From NCBI GenBank assembly GCA_017304685.1, contig JAFKLR010000003.1, positions 372,001 through 436,000 of the forward strand: a stretch of 64,000 bases of DNA, given 5' to 3'. The notes under the pieces were generated by a model. It was not told the DNA's origin, ran no database searches, and saw only the letters and a program-made list of their open reading frames with translations. Each line of letters opens with the position of its first letter. Position 1 is the first letter of the stretch. Below are positions 37,470 through 47,328 of the stretch, piece after piece. The stretch is from Sphingobacteriia bacterium (GTDB lineage: Bacteria > Pseudomonadota > Alphaproteobacteria > Rickettsiales > 33-17). A program made the position numbers and the translations under genes.

Positions 37470-38434
37470 TTATACATATTTCATAGCTTCTTTAAGCCAC
37501 TCTTTTACTTGGAGTGTAAAAGAAGTATCAGGGGCGTTAAAATAAGCTTCATAGAAATCTTCTTTTAGTTTTATATCATCACCAAATATTTCATCCATTA
37601 ATTCAATCCATTTTTTAGCTAAGTTTTTACCTATATAACTTTTTGGATCTTCTATTATATTATTATGAATTTCCGTAATAATATTTTCTCTACGTTCATT
37701 ATAATAAGCTTTGAAAGCTTGATCGATCCATAATACTACGTTTTGCGGAATAGGAGAATCGGGAATCTCTCCTTTTTTGTAATCCTCCCGATAGTAGTAC
37801 GTAAGATAGCATTTTCTTTACCATACACTGAATTGACATGATCCATCCATTCTTTTGCTAATTTTTTTCCTATATTGCTTAATGGACTGTGATCAAGGTG
37901 TTGAATAGTTTTTTGAATTAATTCTGCCCATTTGTTTTCATAATTCTTTTTTTCTTCTTCTGAATATCGAGTGTTAAGTTCAGCGAAATCTTTTAGCTGA
38001 TCTTTTGAAAAAATCTTACCTGCCCAAGTTTGTTCTAGTTCTTGTGTCATAGTATATACCTCAATTAATTTAATAGTAATTTTCCAATCTATCTCAAGTT
38101 TCTTTACTAGTGAGTCAATTGTTTCATCTAAAACTTTTGTAGCTTCGGTTAAAGATTCAATTTGCTTTTGTAAACATCTTTTTTGAGCATGTAGTTGTTC
38201 AACATAGCTATTGCAATCGTTGCTTAAAAAATGTGCGATTTGGGAAAGCTTAAAACCAAAAAATTTTAGAGAAACAATTTGTTGTAACTTTGATAAATCA
38301 GCTTCAGAGTATAAGCGATAGCCATTTTGTAAACGTATTGACGGCTTAAGTAATCCAATATCATCATAATGATGTAAGGTTCTTACCGAAATTTTTGTAA
38401 GTTTACTAAACTCTTTTGGATACCATTTAGCCAT
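37470..38434 (-). pseudogene. MerR-family regulator with TipAS-like domain, split by a frameshift
   Basis: The uninterrupted frame 37736-38434 (232 residues) has a MerR DNA-binding domain at the N-terminus (KISVRTLHHYDDIGLLKPS, NGYRLYSEADL), a dimerisation helix, and a TipAS-like helical domain (LKDFAELNTRYSEEEKKNYENKW). At about residue 211 (codon 37799-37801) it changes to out-of-family sequence and stops after ERFPILLFRKT. The family sequence continues in another frame: from 37799 down to 37473, 109 codons read YYYREDYKKGEIPDS and then a helical tail with KKWIELMDEIFGDD and VKEWLKEAMKYV, with TAA at 37470-37472. A single-base indel near 37797-37805 would restore a product of about 320 residues. 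TipAS domains bind drugs or peptides to trigger the MerR domain. The gene is either a young pseudogene or contains a sequencing error. Confidence 0.75.
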
Positions 38435-38617
38435 TGTTTTACTCCTTATAAGCTATAGGCTAATCTCTAACGTAGCGTTAAGGTCAAGAGATATTATATA
38501 AAATACTAGAAGAGTTTAATAAATTGATATAAAGATAATACCTTAGTATTAATATAATGAAGTTATAAACAAAACTTATAAGATAGAAAGAAATTTTAAG
38601 TTTTGTTTATATAAATA

Positions 38618-39640
38618 CTACACCTTCGGTAAATTATCAGTAAGCATAAGGACGCTTGCAATTAATACTACCCAAATAAGTGATAAGGGTAAGAAAATTT
38701 TCCAACCTAAGCGCATTAATTGATCATATCTATATCTTGGGAAAGAACCACGTACCCAAAGGAAACAGAAAAGGACAAATGCAACTTTTGCTGCAAACCA
38801 AACAAATCCTGGAACAAAGTTTAAGAATTCTAAGTTAAAAGGTGGTAACCATCCGCCCATAAATAAAATTACCATCATCGAACTTGTAAGAATCATGTTC
38901 GCATATTCCCCAAGGAAGAACATAGCAAATGTAAGGGATGAATATTCAACGTTATATCCCGCAACAAGTTCCGCTTCAGCTTCTGGTAAATCAAATGGTA
39001 AGCGGTTAGTTTCTGCTAAAATAGAAATGAAAAATACAACCGCCATTGGTAATAATAAAATATCGATATACCAAGGTATGTGCTTTTGAGCGAGCACTAT
39101 GTCCTGTAAGTTTAAAGAACCAACAGTAAGCAAAACGGTTATAATAACAAGACCCATGGATACTTCATATGAAATCATTTGTGCTGAAGAACGAATAGCT
39201 CCAAGGAATGCATATTTTGAATTACTCGCCCAACCAGCCATGATAATCCCGTATACACCAAGCGAAGAAATTGCTAACAAAAAAAGAACACCAACATTAA
39301 TATTTGCGATTGCCATATTTTCACTAACTGGAACAACTGCCCAACCTACGAGGCTTAAGAAGAATGTTACCATAGGGGCAAGTAAGAAAATTACACTATT
39401 AGCTTGTTTTGGTACGATAATTTCTTTAAAAGCAAGTTTAATGCCGTCAGCAAGTGGTTGAAGTAAACCGAAAGGTCCAACAACGTTTGGGCCTTTGCGC
39501 AATTGAATTGCGGCTATAACTTTACGTTCTGCATAGGTTAAATAAGCAACGCATACAATCAATGGAACAACTAGAAATAAAATTTTTATTACAATCTCTA
39601 GTAATTTGAAAAAAGCATCAATCCACATATTTAGGTCCAT
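38618..39640 (-). CDS. nuoH: NADH-quinone oxidoreductase subunit H
   Basis: NuoH forms much of the quinone-binding chamber with NuoB and NuoD. The protein has 340 residues and eight membrane helices. Conserved loops are visible: [15 protein letters not shown], the [24 protein letters not shown] loop and [18 protein letters not shown]. It starts one base after the nuoG stop, so the two are co-transcribed. Downstream is the regulator remnant rather than nuoI. Confidence 0.97.
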   Translation of the reverse strand: MDLNMWIDAFFKLLEIVIKILFLVVPLIVCVAYLTYAERKVIAAIQLRKGPNVVGPFGLLQPLADGIKLAFKEIIVPKQANSVIFLLAPMVTFFLSLVGWAVVPVSENMAIANINVGVLFLLAISSLGVYGIIMAGWASNSKYAFLGAIRSSAQMISYEVSMGLVIITVLLTVGSLNLQDIVLAQKHIPWYIDILLLPMAVVFFISILAETNRLPFDLPEAEAELVAGYNVEYSSLTFAMFFLGEYANMILTSSMMVILFMGGWLPPFNLEFLNFVPGFVWFAAKVAFVLFCFLWVRGSFPRYRYDQLMRLGWKIFLPLSLIWVVLIASVLMLTDNLPKV

Positions 39641-39641
39641 A

Positions 39642-41699
39642 TTACGCTGCCTCAGTTTCGGTTTTTTTGAAAGTTCTTGCGCATTCAGCCATAGTTCTTG
39701 ATGCTCTTGAAATAGGGTCGGTCATATAATAATTTTTGCAAACTGAAGAAATTGGTGTGTCTAATATTTCACCTTTCATCCCTAATTTTGCAATTTTTGC
39801 TGGGGTAATAAAGTCAGTTTTAGAAAAGTGCGGAACATATTCAAACATCGCTTTTCTAACTTCATTTAATGATTCAAAAGGTTTAAGTCTACCCATAATT
39901 TTCATTAAATCTGAAAGAATTTTAAAATCTTCTTTTGCCATATTTGGTGCTGTGACAGCCGTTTTTGTTTTTTGCACTCTACCTTCAAGATTTAAAAACA
40001 ACCCATTCTTTTCAGTATAAGCTGCACCTGGTAAAATAATATGAGCGTTATGTGCTCCATTATCACCATGATGACCTTGATAAATTACAGTACATGTGCT
40101 TGGTAAGCCTGATAAATCATAATCGTCACATGCTAGCAAATAAAGTAATTTTATTTCACCATTTTTTGCAGCTTCAATAATTTCTTTTCCTGTTTTGCCA
40201 TCTCTTCCTGGTACTAAATGTAAGTCAAGTGCAGCAATTCTTGAGGCTGCTTGGTGAAGAACGTTGTAACCATTCCAATCTTCACGAATAATATTATATT
40301 TATCACTTAATTCTTGAATTAATGATTGTATTTGTAATGAATCTTCACGTTTAAGGACATTATCACCAATAATTATAATTGGTTTTTTAGCATTTTTAAG
40401 TTTCTCGCTAAAAGCATGTTTTTCAGAAATTAAGTCACGAAGTACAGAAATTTTATTACCTAAAAATTCTACTGGATATGTTTGATCATCTACTTCACCA
40501 ATAGATGCAATAGGTAAAGTTCTGTTTGAATTAAGCCAAGTTTTTCTGATACGAGCATTTATTAAACTTGCTTCATAGCGAGGATTGCTACCTATAAGTA
40601 AGCATAAATCTGCTTGTTCAATTCCTTCAATTGTTGTGTTAAAGAGGTAAGACATTCTATTTGAATAATCAAGTTTAAGGTCACCGCTACCATCCATATA
40701 TTTAATGTTTAAATCTTCGCAGATTTTTTTCATTAAAAACATGCTTTCTGCTTCAACTTGATTGCCGAAAATCACCCCGATTTCTGAAGGTTTGTGGCTT
40801 GCAAATTCTTTCTTTACTCTTTCGAGCGCAGTTTCCCAAGAAACAGTTTTAAATTTATCTTCTTCTTTAATATATGGTTTGTCTAACCGCTGATATTTTA
40901 AACCATCGCATGCAAATCTTGTTTTATCAGAAATCCATTCTTCATTAATTCCTTCGTGAAGACTTGGTAAAATACGCATAACTTCTTTTCCGCGAGCATC
41001 TATTCGGATGTTTGATCCTACTGCATCAAGTACATCAATTGATTCTGTATGCCTTAATTCCCAGCTTCTTGCTTTAAAAGCATAAGGTTTAGAAGTTAAA
41101 GCGCCAACAGGGCAGAGATCAATAATATTTCCTGATAATTCTGAAGAAATTGCTTTTCCAACATAAGTTGTAACTTCCATGTGTTCACCGCGGCCAACAG
41201 CGCCAAGCTCAGGAACACCCGCAATATCTTGTGTAAATCTTATACATCTTGTGCAATGAATGCAACGCGTCATATGGGTTTTAATTAATGGCCCCATATA
41301 TTTATCTTTTACAGCTCTTTTATTTTCATGAAACCTATTTGAACCTTTACCATATGCATACGCTTGATCTTGAAGATCACATTCTCCACCTTGATCGCAA
41401 ATAGGGCAATCAAGAGGGTGGTTAATAAGAAGGAATTCCATGACACCTTCACGAGCTTTTTTAACAAGAGGTGAGTCTGTATGAATTACCATTCCTTCTG
41501 CAACTGGCATTGCACATGAAGCAACTGGCTTTGGTGCTTTTTCCATTTCAACTAAGCACATACGGCAATTACCCGCAATTTTAAGCTTTTCATGATAGCA
41601 AAAACGTGGGATTTCAACACCAGCAATTTCACAAGCTTGAATGAGAGTTAAACCGTTTTCTACTTCAATTTCTTTACCGTTAATGATTAGCTTCGGCAT
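39642..41699 (-). CDS. nuoG: NADH-quinone oxidoreductase subunit G
   Basis: NuoG is the large iron-sulfur subunit of the complex I electron-input arm. With the start at 41699 ([13 protein letters not shown]) it has 685 residues. A hydrophobic upstream extension to 41765 is not family-like. The N-terminal [2Fe-2S] cluster ligands are C34, C45, C48 and C62. They are followed by the [16 protein letters not shown] motif and the [13 protein letters not shown] motif, and then a molybdopterin-oxidoreductase-like C-terminal region. It is the first nuo gene in the window, and nuoA to nuoF are not present upstream within this window. Confidence 0.96.
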   Translation of the reverse strand: MPKLIINGKEIEVENGLTLIQACEIAGVEIPRFCYHEKLKIAGNCRMCLVEMEKAPKPVASCAMPVAEGMVIHTDSPLVKKAREGVMEFLLINHPLDCPICDQGGECDLQDQAYAYGKGSNRFHENKRAVKDKYMGPLIKTHMTRCIHCTRCIRFTQDIAGVPELGAVGRGEHMEVTTYVGKAISSELSGNIIDLCPVGALTSKPYAFKARSWELRHTESIDVLDAVGSNIRIDARGKEVMRILPSLHEGINEEWISDKTRFACDGLKYQRLDKPYIKEEDKFKTVSWETALERVKKEFASHKPSEIGVIFGNQVEAESMFLMKKICEDLNIKYMDGSGDLKLDYSNRMSYLFNTTIEGIEQADLCLLIGSNPRYEASLINARIRKTWLNSNRTLPIASIGEVDDQTYPVEFLGNKISVLRDLISEKHAFSEKLKNAKKPIIIIGDNVLKREDSLQIQSLIQELSDKYNIIREDWNGYNVLHQAASRIAALDLHLVPGRDGKTGKEIIEAAKNGEIKLLYLLACDDYDLSGLPSTCTVIYQGHHGDNGAHNAHIILPGAAYTEKNGLFLNLEGRVQKTKTAVTAPNMAKEDFKILSDLMKIMGRLKPFESLNEVRKAMFEYVPHFSKTDFITPAKIAKLGMKGEILDTPISSVCKNYYMTDPISRASRTMAECARTFKKTETEAA

Positions 41700-41810
41700 A
41701 AGGATTCCACAAATTATTATTTTGATTATTTTTGTAAAACTATCTGAATTTAAAATAAAAAACAATAATAATCAATTATATATTATATAAGATATAAAGC
41801 TTAAACTAAT

Positions 41811-41839
41811 TTGACGTAAATACCTAAACTTGATAACAT
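41811..41839 (+). promoter_or_regulatory. Candidate promoter of the alpha/beta-hydrolase gene
   Basis: TTGACG (41811-41816) and TAACAT (41834-41839) are separated by 17 bases, with TG just upstream of the -10 region. It lies in the divergent gap between nuoG and the gene at 41871. The -35 is strong and the -10 weak. Confidence 0.4.
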
Positions 41840-41870
41840 AGTTAAATAATTAACTTTTATCAAAGATCTT

Positions 41871-43094
41871 ATGGCAAAACATAAATATTCTAAAAATGCT
41901 AATGAACTTCCTTATGAATCAATTTTAATTAATTTACCTGATATATTAGTAAATGGCTCTCCTTCACTAATTACTAAATTACAAAAAACTTTAATCCTTC
42001 CATTAAGTATTATTAGGTTACCTCTTGCATTTTTTGTTTCATTTTCATCTATGCCTATTGGAATATTAAGACTTGTGAATGAAAAATTTCCTATTTTATT
42101 TCGGATAATAATAAATAAAACAAATGATCTAAGATTTAGGAAAAAGCTTGAAGCTATATTGAATGAAAATATTATTATATCTCAAAATGGAGAGGAAATA
42201 AAAAATATAAGTTTAACTCATAAAGTAGAATTAAAAGAAATAAATTTAAAAAAAGGTGCTGGGGTTGAAAACTCACGCGGATTATATTTAAAAAATAAAA
42301 ATGTAAAAAATGATAATGCTAATAGAAAAATAATTATGTTTTTTGATGGTAATGCTGAATGTCTAGCAACATCAATAAAATGCTATGGTCCGCTTGTTGT
42401 AAATTCAAAAAGTTTAGATAGTTTTGATCATTATATGATTGAACCACCAAAACTAAGTTTAGGTATGGATGACCAAAAGCTAATTCGCCTAGGACAAGCT
42501 CATTTATATTATATTTTAAGTAAACTCGGTTATAAACCTGAAAACATAATTATTCTTTCTCATTCATTAGGTGCTTATGCAGTTAAAGTTATTGAAAGTT
42601 TTAAAGGTTTAAATTTAAATAACCAAGTGATAGGTAAGGATGTAGATTTTTCCGGCCTTTTAATCAGTAAATCATTTACCAAAATCTCAGAAGTTATATT
42701 AGGAAAAATACTCGCTAAATATGTTTCTAATAATCCGGAATATTTTCAAAAGCAAAAATATAATCCACTTACTTGGATGCTTGCAAGTTTATTTTCTAAC
42801 TTAGCAAAATTTTTAAAATGGGAAATTAATGTTGTTGATGCAATAAAGGAAGGTTTACCGGTTAAAAAGATTTATATTTATAATCATAATAACGACACAA
42901 TAATTCCAGGATTCGGTGCTCTTGCTTCAAATATATTTAATGATGAAAAAATTGAAGTCATTATTCTTAAAGAAAAAATTGAAGGGGTTTCAAATAACCA
43001 TGCTTATGTTTTTTATGATGAAAGTGTAAGAGGGGATCAAAGGCTAATTATTGAGAACGAACAAACTATGTTAGAGAAAATAAGAGAGTTATAA
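41871..43094 (+). CDS. Alpha/beta-hydrolase-like protein with variant nucleophile elbow
   Basis: This is a protein of 407 residues. The C-terminal two thirds shows the alpha/beta-hydrolase pattern: FFDGNAECLA (in place of the usual oxyanion HGN), the nucleophile elbow SHSLGAY with Ser232 (first Gly of GxSxG replaced by Ser230), a candidate acid NNDTIIPG, and a candidate His in NNHAYVFYD. The N-terminal 100 residues contain a hydrophobic stretch (about 38-65, LPLSIIRLPLAFFVSF) that may be a membrane anchor. I do not know the substrate. Esterase or lipase activity is plausible, and intracellular bacteria export such enzymes. Stem-loop 43081 ends the unit. Confidence 0.6.
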   Translation: MAKHKYSKNANELPYESILINLPDILVNGSPSLITKLQKTLILPLSIIRLPLAFFVSFSSMPIGILRLVNEKFPILFRIIINKTNDLRFRKKLEAILNENIIISQNGEEIKNISLTHKVELKEINLKKGAGVENSRGLYLKNKNVKNDNANRKIIMFFDGNAECLATSIKCYGPLVVNSKSLDSFDHYMIEPPKLSLGMDDQKLIRLGQAHLYYILSKLGYKPENIIILSHSLGAYAVKVIESFKGLNLNNQVIGKDVDFSGLLISKSFTKISEVILGKILAKYVSNNPEYFQKQKYNPLTWMLASLFSNLAKFLKWEINVVDAIKEGLPVKKIYIYNHNNDTIIPGFGALASNIFNDEKIEVIILKEKIEGVSNNHAYVFYDESVRGDQRLIIENEQTMLEKIREL

Positions 43095-43116
43095 GCTATA
43101 TAACTCTCTTATTTTC
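43081..43116 (+). terminator. Terminator overlapping the stop codon of the hydrolase gene
   Basis: Perfect 12-base stem AAGAGAGTTATA / TATAACTCTCTT with a 5-base loop, followed by ATTTTCT. The left arm contains the last codons. Confidence 0.8.
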
Positions 43117-43153
43117 TAAATTTTTAGAATGTGATTATTAACAACGAAATCTT

Positions 43154-43816
43154 TTATTGCTTCAAAAAACCTTCAAATAGTGATGGTTTTGGAAGGGTGT
43201 TACCAACCACAAACTTTTTCACAGCGTCATAAGTACTTCTTTTTGAATAATATATTGAGATTAATGATAACATACCACCAATCGCTGTGGCATCTTTCAA
43301 GTGTGTATCAAAATTATAGGCATTATTCAACCTTTTATTTCCTATATCTTGAGCATAATCGACTTCAGGTTTTCGTGTTATAAAAGATCCAATTATTCCG
43401 AAAGTAGTGTACGTAATTGCATACTTTAATGTTGAGTGCCTTAAAAGCGGAGCAAAAGATGAAAATGCTTTTTGTGCTAAAGTATTTAATTTTAAACCTT
43501 TTAATGAAGGGTTAATTAAGGGAGTGCCATGTACTAGAGTATTATAACCACTTGTTGCAAGGAAAATTATAGAACTTTGAATAATTGAACTTACAATAAA
43601 TGAAGTGAATCCTGCAATTATTGAAGCTATAGAATCTTGCCAAAAAGGTAAATCAGTTTCATTTTCTTCTCTTGCAGAATGATCTGAGCCTTGCAAGTTA
43701 TTAAAAATGTCCTGATAAATAGATAATTCAATTCCTGCAACACATAAGGTAGAAAGTGCAAAAGGTAATTTTACACCTATTACTCCTACTAATTTAGACA
43801 AAATTTTTTTTAACAT
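43154..43816 (-). CDS. Hypothetical membrane protein
   Basis: This is a protein of 220 residues. Hydrophobic segments are near residues 8-30, 65-90, 130-148 and 178-192, so about three or four membrane helices are expected. There is a charged loop (GSDHSAREENETDLPF, about residue 45). It lies at the end of a run of three small minus-strand membrane genes (43154, 44013, 44641), none of which I recognise. The gene ends 38 bases before the terminator of the convergent hydrolase gene. A shared function of the three is an inference from adjacency only. Confidence 0.6.
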   Translation of the reverse strand: MLKKILSKLVGVIGVKLPFALSTLCVAGIELSIYQDIFNNLQGSDHSAREENETDLPFWQDSIASIIAGFTSFIVSSIIQSSIIFLATSGYNTLVHGTPLINPSLKGLKLNTLAQKAFSSFAPLLRHSTLKYAITYTTFGIIGSFITRKPEVDYAQDIGNKRLNNAYNFDTHLKDATAIGGMLSLISIYYSKRSTYDAVKKFVVGNTLPKPSLFEGFLKQ

Positions 43817-44012
43817 ATATTTAACCTATATTTCACCTATATTTAATTATAAATAACTATTAAGCTAACTTAACGATTTATTGATAATTTGTCAATTGTT
43901 AATTATGTATTAACATAAAGTATTGAATATTTGATTAAAACTTAGATAAAGATAGGCTTAAGTGGAATATAAGAGAAAATGAAGGAATAATAAAATTCCT
44001 TCATTTAAATAA

Positions 44013-44573
44013 TTAACGTGAATGATGATGATGGTGGTGGGGGTGATTATGTAATCTAAAGTTTTTAGCGGTACTTGTTAAATTTTCATATAATTTAGTT
44101 ATACCTCCATCTTTACCACCTGCTTTATAGGTTAAATAACCACCAATAGCTACGCCAACTAAACCAAATGTTAAACCAAGTGTTTTTCTCCACCAATTAT
44201 TACTTTTTGGAGGTTCTGCTTCTACTACGCTATCATCAAAAAAATGATGATGTTGAGAGGAAGATTTATTTTTATCAACCTTACCACCTAACCAATCGCC
44301 AAAACTGCTTAAAGCTACTACTGGTCCTACCATTTTACCAATGCTACCCATGAAAAGTGAAGCTGGAAGTGAAACAAATAATAATTGTAAGCCCATTAAT
44401 GTTCCTAAAGTAGCTACACCAGCAAGTGTTGCACCCATAAAGGTATAAAGAGCAGTTTTAAATAAATGGTTAGATTCGTCTTTAGATTGAATATTCTTTT
44501 TTGCATCTGTATTATTGTAAATATATAAACCTGTTGCAGAAGAGGCAGCAAAAGTTAGGAATTGTATTATCAT
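44013..44573 (-). CDS. Hypothetical glycine-rich membrane protein with histidine-rich C-terminus
   Basis: This is a protein of 186 residues. The N-terminus (MIIQFLTFAASSATGLYIY) is a signal-anchor-like helix. There are two central helices with small residues (TFMGATLAGVATLGTLMGL, LFVSLPASLFMGSIGKMVG) and another at about 134-152 (LGLTFGLVGVAIGGYLTY). Gly-x3-Gly spacing suggests close helix packing. A short HHHF cluster is at about residue 110. The last 13 residues contain nine histidines (HNHPHHHHHHSR). Such a tail could bind divalent metals. I do not recognise the family. Confidence 0.6.
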   Translation of the reverse strand: MIIQFLTFAASSATGLYIYNNTDAKKNIQSKDESNHLFKTALYTFMGATLAGVATLGTLMGLQLLFVSLPASLFMGSIGKMVGPVVALSSFGDWLGGKVDKNKSSSQHHHFFDDSVVEAEPPKSNNWWRKTLGLTFGLVGVAIGGYLTYKAGGKDGGITKLYENLTSTAKNFRLHNHPHHHHHHSR

Positions 44574-44640
44574 AAGTTTATTACCATAAGTTAGTTAATA
44601 AGCGCTACATAACCTTTTAAGTAGTATTTGTCAAATAAAC

Positions 44641-45102
44641 TTATTTGCTTAGTTTACTACCTGAGAAGTTTATATTATTTCTAAAAGCAATATCTGCTCC
44701 TAAACCTAATATGACTCCAATTATAGTATATTTATTTATATAGCTACCCCCAGCATTTTCATTAATTGTATTTAATAATGAGATGTCTTTATTTTCCGTA
44801 TCTTTTATTAATTTTCCGTATTCATTAAGAAGATAAGCGCTAAGTAAGGGCATTACACTAATTTTAAGAGAAGAAAAAAGTAATTCAATAGAGCGGTTAA
44901 TTAAAAACCCGCTAATAGCAAAAATTGAAGCGCTGGTTAATGAAAATATTCCAATTCTTCCAGCTTCAGCAATTTTCTGTTTTTTCCAATCTTCTTCTTT
45001 AAATTTAGGGACTTTTATAATATCAGAAAAATAAGTTTTACTAGAAAGAATCCCAGTAAAGAAACCAAGGATAGAGAGTTCTTTTAAGTTTATTAGGCTC
45101 AT
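44641..45102 (-). CDS. Hypothetical membrane protein
   Basis: This is a protein of 153 residues. Helices are visible near residues 8-20, 50-72 (IGIFSLTSASIFAISGFLI), 75-92 and 126-140 (YTIIGVILGLGADIAF). The loop between the first two is basic and acidic (KVPKFKEEDWKKQK). A good ribosome site (AGGAGG) lies 7 bases upstream of the ATG. It is 67 bases upstream of the His-tailed membrane gene on the same strand. The family is unknown. It may form a cluster with the two genes downstream. Confidence 0.6.
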   Translation of the reverse strand: MSLINLKELSILGFFTGILSSKTYFSDIIKVPKFKEEDWKKQKIAEAGRIGIFSLTSASIFAISGFLINRSIELLFSSLKISVMPLLSAYLLNEYGKLIKDTENKDISLLNTINENAGGSYINKYTIIGVILGLGADIAFRNNINFSGSKLSK

Positions 45103-45220
45103 AAATTACCTCCTACTTTATGTATAAATTTATAGTAGAACAAAAAATTAGGAATGTAATTAAAATTTTACTATTTAATTTTACCGCTTTTAACTTTTTA
45201 TTAATTTAAAATCTTAATAT

Positions 45221-45256
45221 AAGGAATTTACGTGCATTAAAACCCTTAAATTCCTT
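45221..45256 (-). terminator. Possible hairpin at the end of pyrD
   Basis: The ten-base stem AAGGAATTTA / TAAATTCCTT overlaps the pyrD stop codon. The T-run after the stem on the minus strand is weak (ATATTAAG), so termination is uncertain. Confidence 0.4.
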
Positions 45257-46361
45257 TACCAATGGCTTCACTTACATTTTTAAAACCATTTTTTTGTAAG
45301 AGATATGAAAGATCCTGATTTAGTTGTTTAACAATGCTAAAACCTTGATATATAAAAGCGGTATAAATTTGAACAAGAGAAGCGCCATTTAAAATTTTTG
45401 TATAGGCATCTTCTGCAGTGAATACTCCACCTGCACCTATTAAAGGTATTTTTCCTTCAGTAAGTTTATAGAATTCTCTTAAAGTTGTTGTTGATCTATT
45501 GAATAAAGGTTTTCCACTAAGCCCACCTTTATCAAGTTTTTTCGGTGAGTTTAAATTTTCTCTATCTTGAATAGTAGTGTTACTAATTATTACACCATCA
45601 ATTTTGTATTTTAATATTTTTTCTGCCATTAATTCTAATTGCTCAAGACTGTTATCGGGAGAGATTTTTACTAAAACAGGTTTTGTAGTTTTGGTGGTTT
45701 TAATCAATTCTTGTTTTTTATTTGAGATTGCTTCTAATAATTCATCAAAAGAAGAATCATGTTGCATATCGCGTAACCCAGGTGTATTAGGTGAGGAGAT
45801 ATTTATAGTTATATAGTCGCTAAATATATAAAACTTTTCTAAAAGATCTATATAATCTTTAATTCCATCGTTTGAATCTTTATTTTTACCAATATTTATT
45901 CCTAAACGGCAATTTAGATTTTCTACTTCTTCAAATAAATGGCTAATATTTTCAGAGAAAAATTCTGATCCTCTATTATTAAACCCTAAAAAGTTTATTA
46001 TAGCTTTATCTTCAACCAATCTAAATATACGAGGTTTCGGATTTCCTATTTGAGGAAGTTTAGTAACCGTTCCTACTTCAAGAAAACCAAAGCCAAATTT
46101 TGCCAAGCTATTCATACATTCAGCATTTTTATCAAATCCAGCTGCAAGCCCGATAGGATTTTTAAACTCCATTCCAAATACATTTGAATTAAGATTAGAA
46201 AAATTAATCTTAAAATTTGGAATAAAATCTTTTACCGTTTCATTTTTTAATGCCGTAATTACAAAATTATGAGCATCTTCTTCATCCATTTTGAATAGAA
46301 CTTTCCTGCATAAACCTTCAAAAATTTTGTAATGAAATTCAAAAGGTTGAAATTTTAACAT
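45246..46361 (-). CDS. pyrD: Dihydroorotate dehydrogenase (quinone), class 2
   Basis: PyrD oxidises dihydroorotate to orotate and passes electrons to ubiquinone, the fourth step of pyrimidine synthesis. The 371-residue protein has the class 2 N-terminal helical extension, the FMN-binding GLAAGFDKNAECM region, and the active-site loop NISSPNTPGLRDMQ, in which Ser is the catalytic base (class 2, membrane-associated). The C-terminal phosphate-binding IGAGGVFTAEDAYTKI is intact. The quinone link fits the complex I and Coq7 genes in this window. It is a monocistronic unit. A divergent TPR gene follows on the other side. Confidence 0.96.
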   Translation of the reverse strand: MLKFQPFEFHYKIFEGLCRKVLFKMDEEDAHNFVITALKNETVKDFIPNFKINFSNLNSNVFGMEFKNPIGLAAGFDKNAECMNSLAKFGFGFLEVGTVTKLPQIGNPKPRIFRLVEDKAIINFLGFNNRGSEFFSENISHLFEEVENLNCRLGINIGKNKDSNDGIKDYIDLLEKFYIFSDYITINISSPNTPGLRDMQHDSSFDELLEAISNKKQELIKTTKTTKPVLVKISPDNSLEQLELMAEKILKYKIDGVIISNTTIQDRENLNSPKKLDKGGLSGKPLFNRSTTTLREFYKLTEGKIPLIGAGGVFTAEDAYTKILNGASLVQIYTAFIYQGFSIVKQLNQDLSYLLQKNGFKNVSEAIGKGI

Positions 46362-46413
46362 TTTTGTTATATTATATAAATATTAATATTTTAACTAATT
46401 TAGGTAACTCGTA

Positions 46414-47316
46414 ATGAACACATATAATCATAAAAGAATTATTATAGCAACGAGTTTGATAGTGGCTTTTTACAATATGGAACCTCTTGCTTATGATGAT
46501 TTAGATAAAAATGATAACAAAGTTATCAATAATCTTATTTCAGAATACGCAGATGACATGGATGATATTGAGGATAACCATGTTACCATAAGCAGGGGAG
46601 TTAAAAAGGTTAAGCCTGTCGAACTAATTAATAAAGAAGATCAAAGTAAAGGGAATAAAAAAGCTAAGGAAATACTGGTTAAAAGTGATTTAGCGGGCGT
46701 AGATTTGGTAATTGAACCAAATGAAAACAAAGCTGATATTGGACAATTAATACAAGATGCTTATGAAGCATTTAATATGGGTCATTATGAAGTAGCTTTA
46801 ACTTTTTATGAGCAAGCTCATAAATTAGATCCTAAAAACGATGAAATATTATTTGGCGTTGCAGTTGTACACCACAAATTAGGACAGTTTGAGCAAGCTA
46901 AACAATATTATGTACAAATCCTTGAAGCTCATCCAAGTAATAAACTCGCTTTAAATAATTTTCTTGCAATTGTAAGTCTTGAAAAACCCGATGCAGCTTT
47001 AAATGCTTTAAGAAGACTTGAAGCGGCAGAGCCAACAACAGGTGCTATTCCTGCACAAATTGCAAGCATTTATCAAAGGCAAGGTAAAGAAGAAATAGCT
47101 ATTAAATATTATAAAAAAGCAAATAAGCTTGAGCCTAATAATTTAGATTATGTATATAATATTGGTTTCTTATATGAAAAATTAGGTCAAAAGAATAATG
47201 CAATGATTATCTACAATAAAATCATTCAAGCTTTAAATTCGGGTTATAAAGCTAATGTAGGTTTTCATGAAGTGCGTTCTAGAATAAATAATTTAAGCAG
47301 TGAAAAAGTACAATAA
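46414..47316 (+). CDS. TPR-repeat protein with N-terminal membrane anchor, upstream of pilT
   Basis: This is a protein of 300 residues. Residues of about 8-24 form a hydrophobic signal or anchor (IIIATSLIVAFYNMEPLAY). Tetratricopeptide repeats fill about 115-290 (YEAFNMGHYEVALTFYEQAHKLDPKN, GVAVVHHKLGQFEQAKQYY, AQIASIYQRQGKEEIAIKYYKKANKLEPNN). TPR domains bind proteins. It lies 12 bases before pilT and is almost certainly co-transcribed, which suggests a role with the PilT ATPase, such as a pilus assembly or secretion factor. AGGTAA precedes the ATG. Confidence 0.8.
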   Translation: MNTYNHKRIIIATSLIVAFYNMEPLAYDDLDKNDNKVINNLISEYADDMDDIEDNHVTISRGVKKVKPVELINKEDQSKGNKKAKEILVKSDLAGVDLVIEPNENKADIGQLIQDAYEAFNMGHYEVALTFYEQAHKLDPKNDEILFGVAVVHHKLGQFEQAKQYYVQILEAHPSNKLALNNFLAIVSLEKPDAALNALRRLEAAEPTTGAIPAQIASIYQRQGKEEIAIKYYKKANKLEPNNLDYVYNIGFLYEKLGQKNNAMIIYNKIIQALNSGYKANVGFHEVRSRINNLSSEKVQ

Positions 47317-47328
47317 GAGGGATATATA

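Noticed and set aside
39099..39461. Plus-strand open frame inside nuoH
   Set aside because: It is antisense to a conserved complex I subunit, with no independent support.
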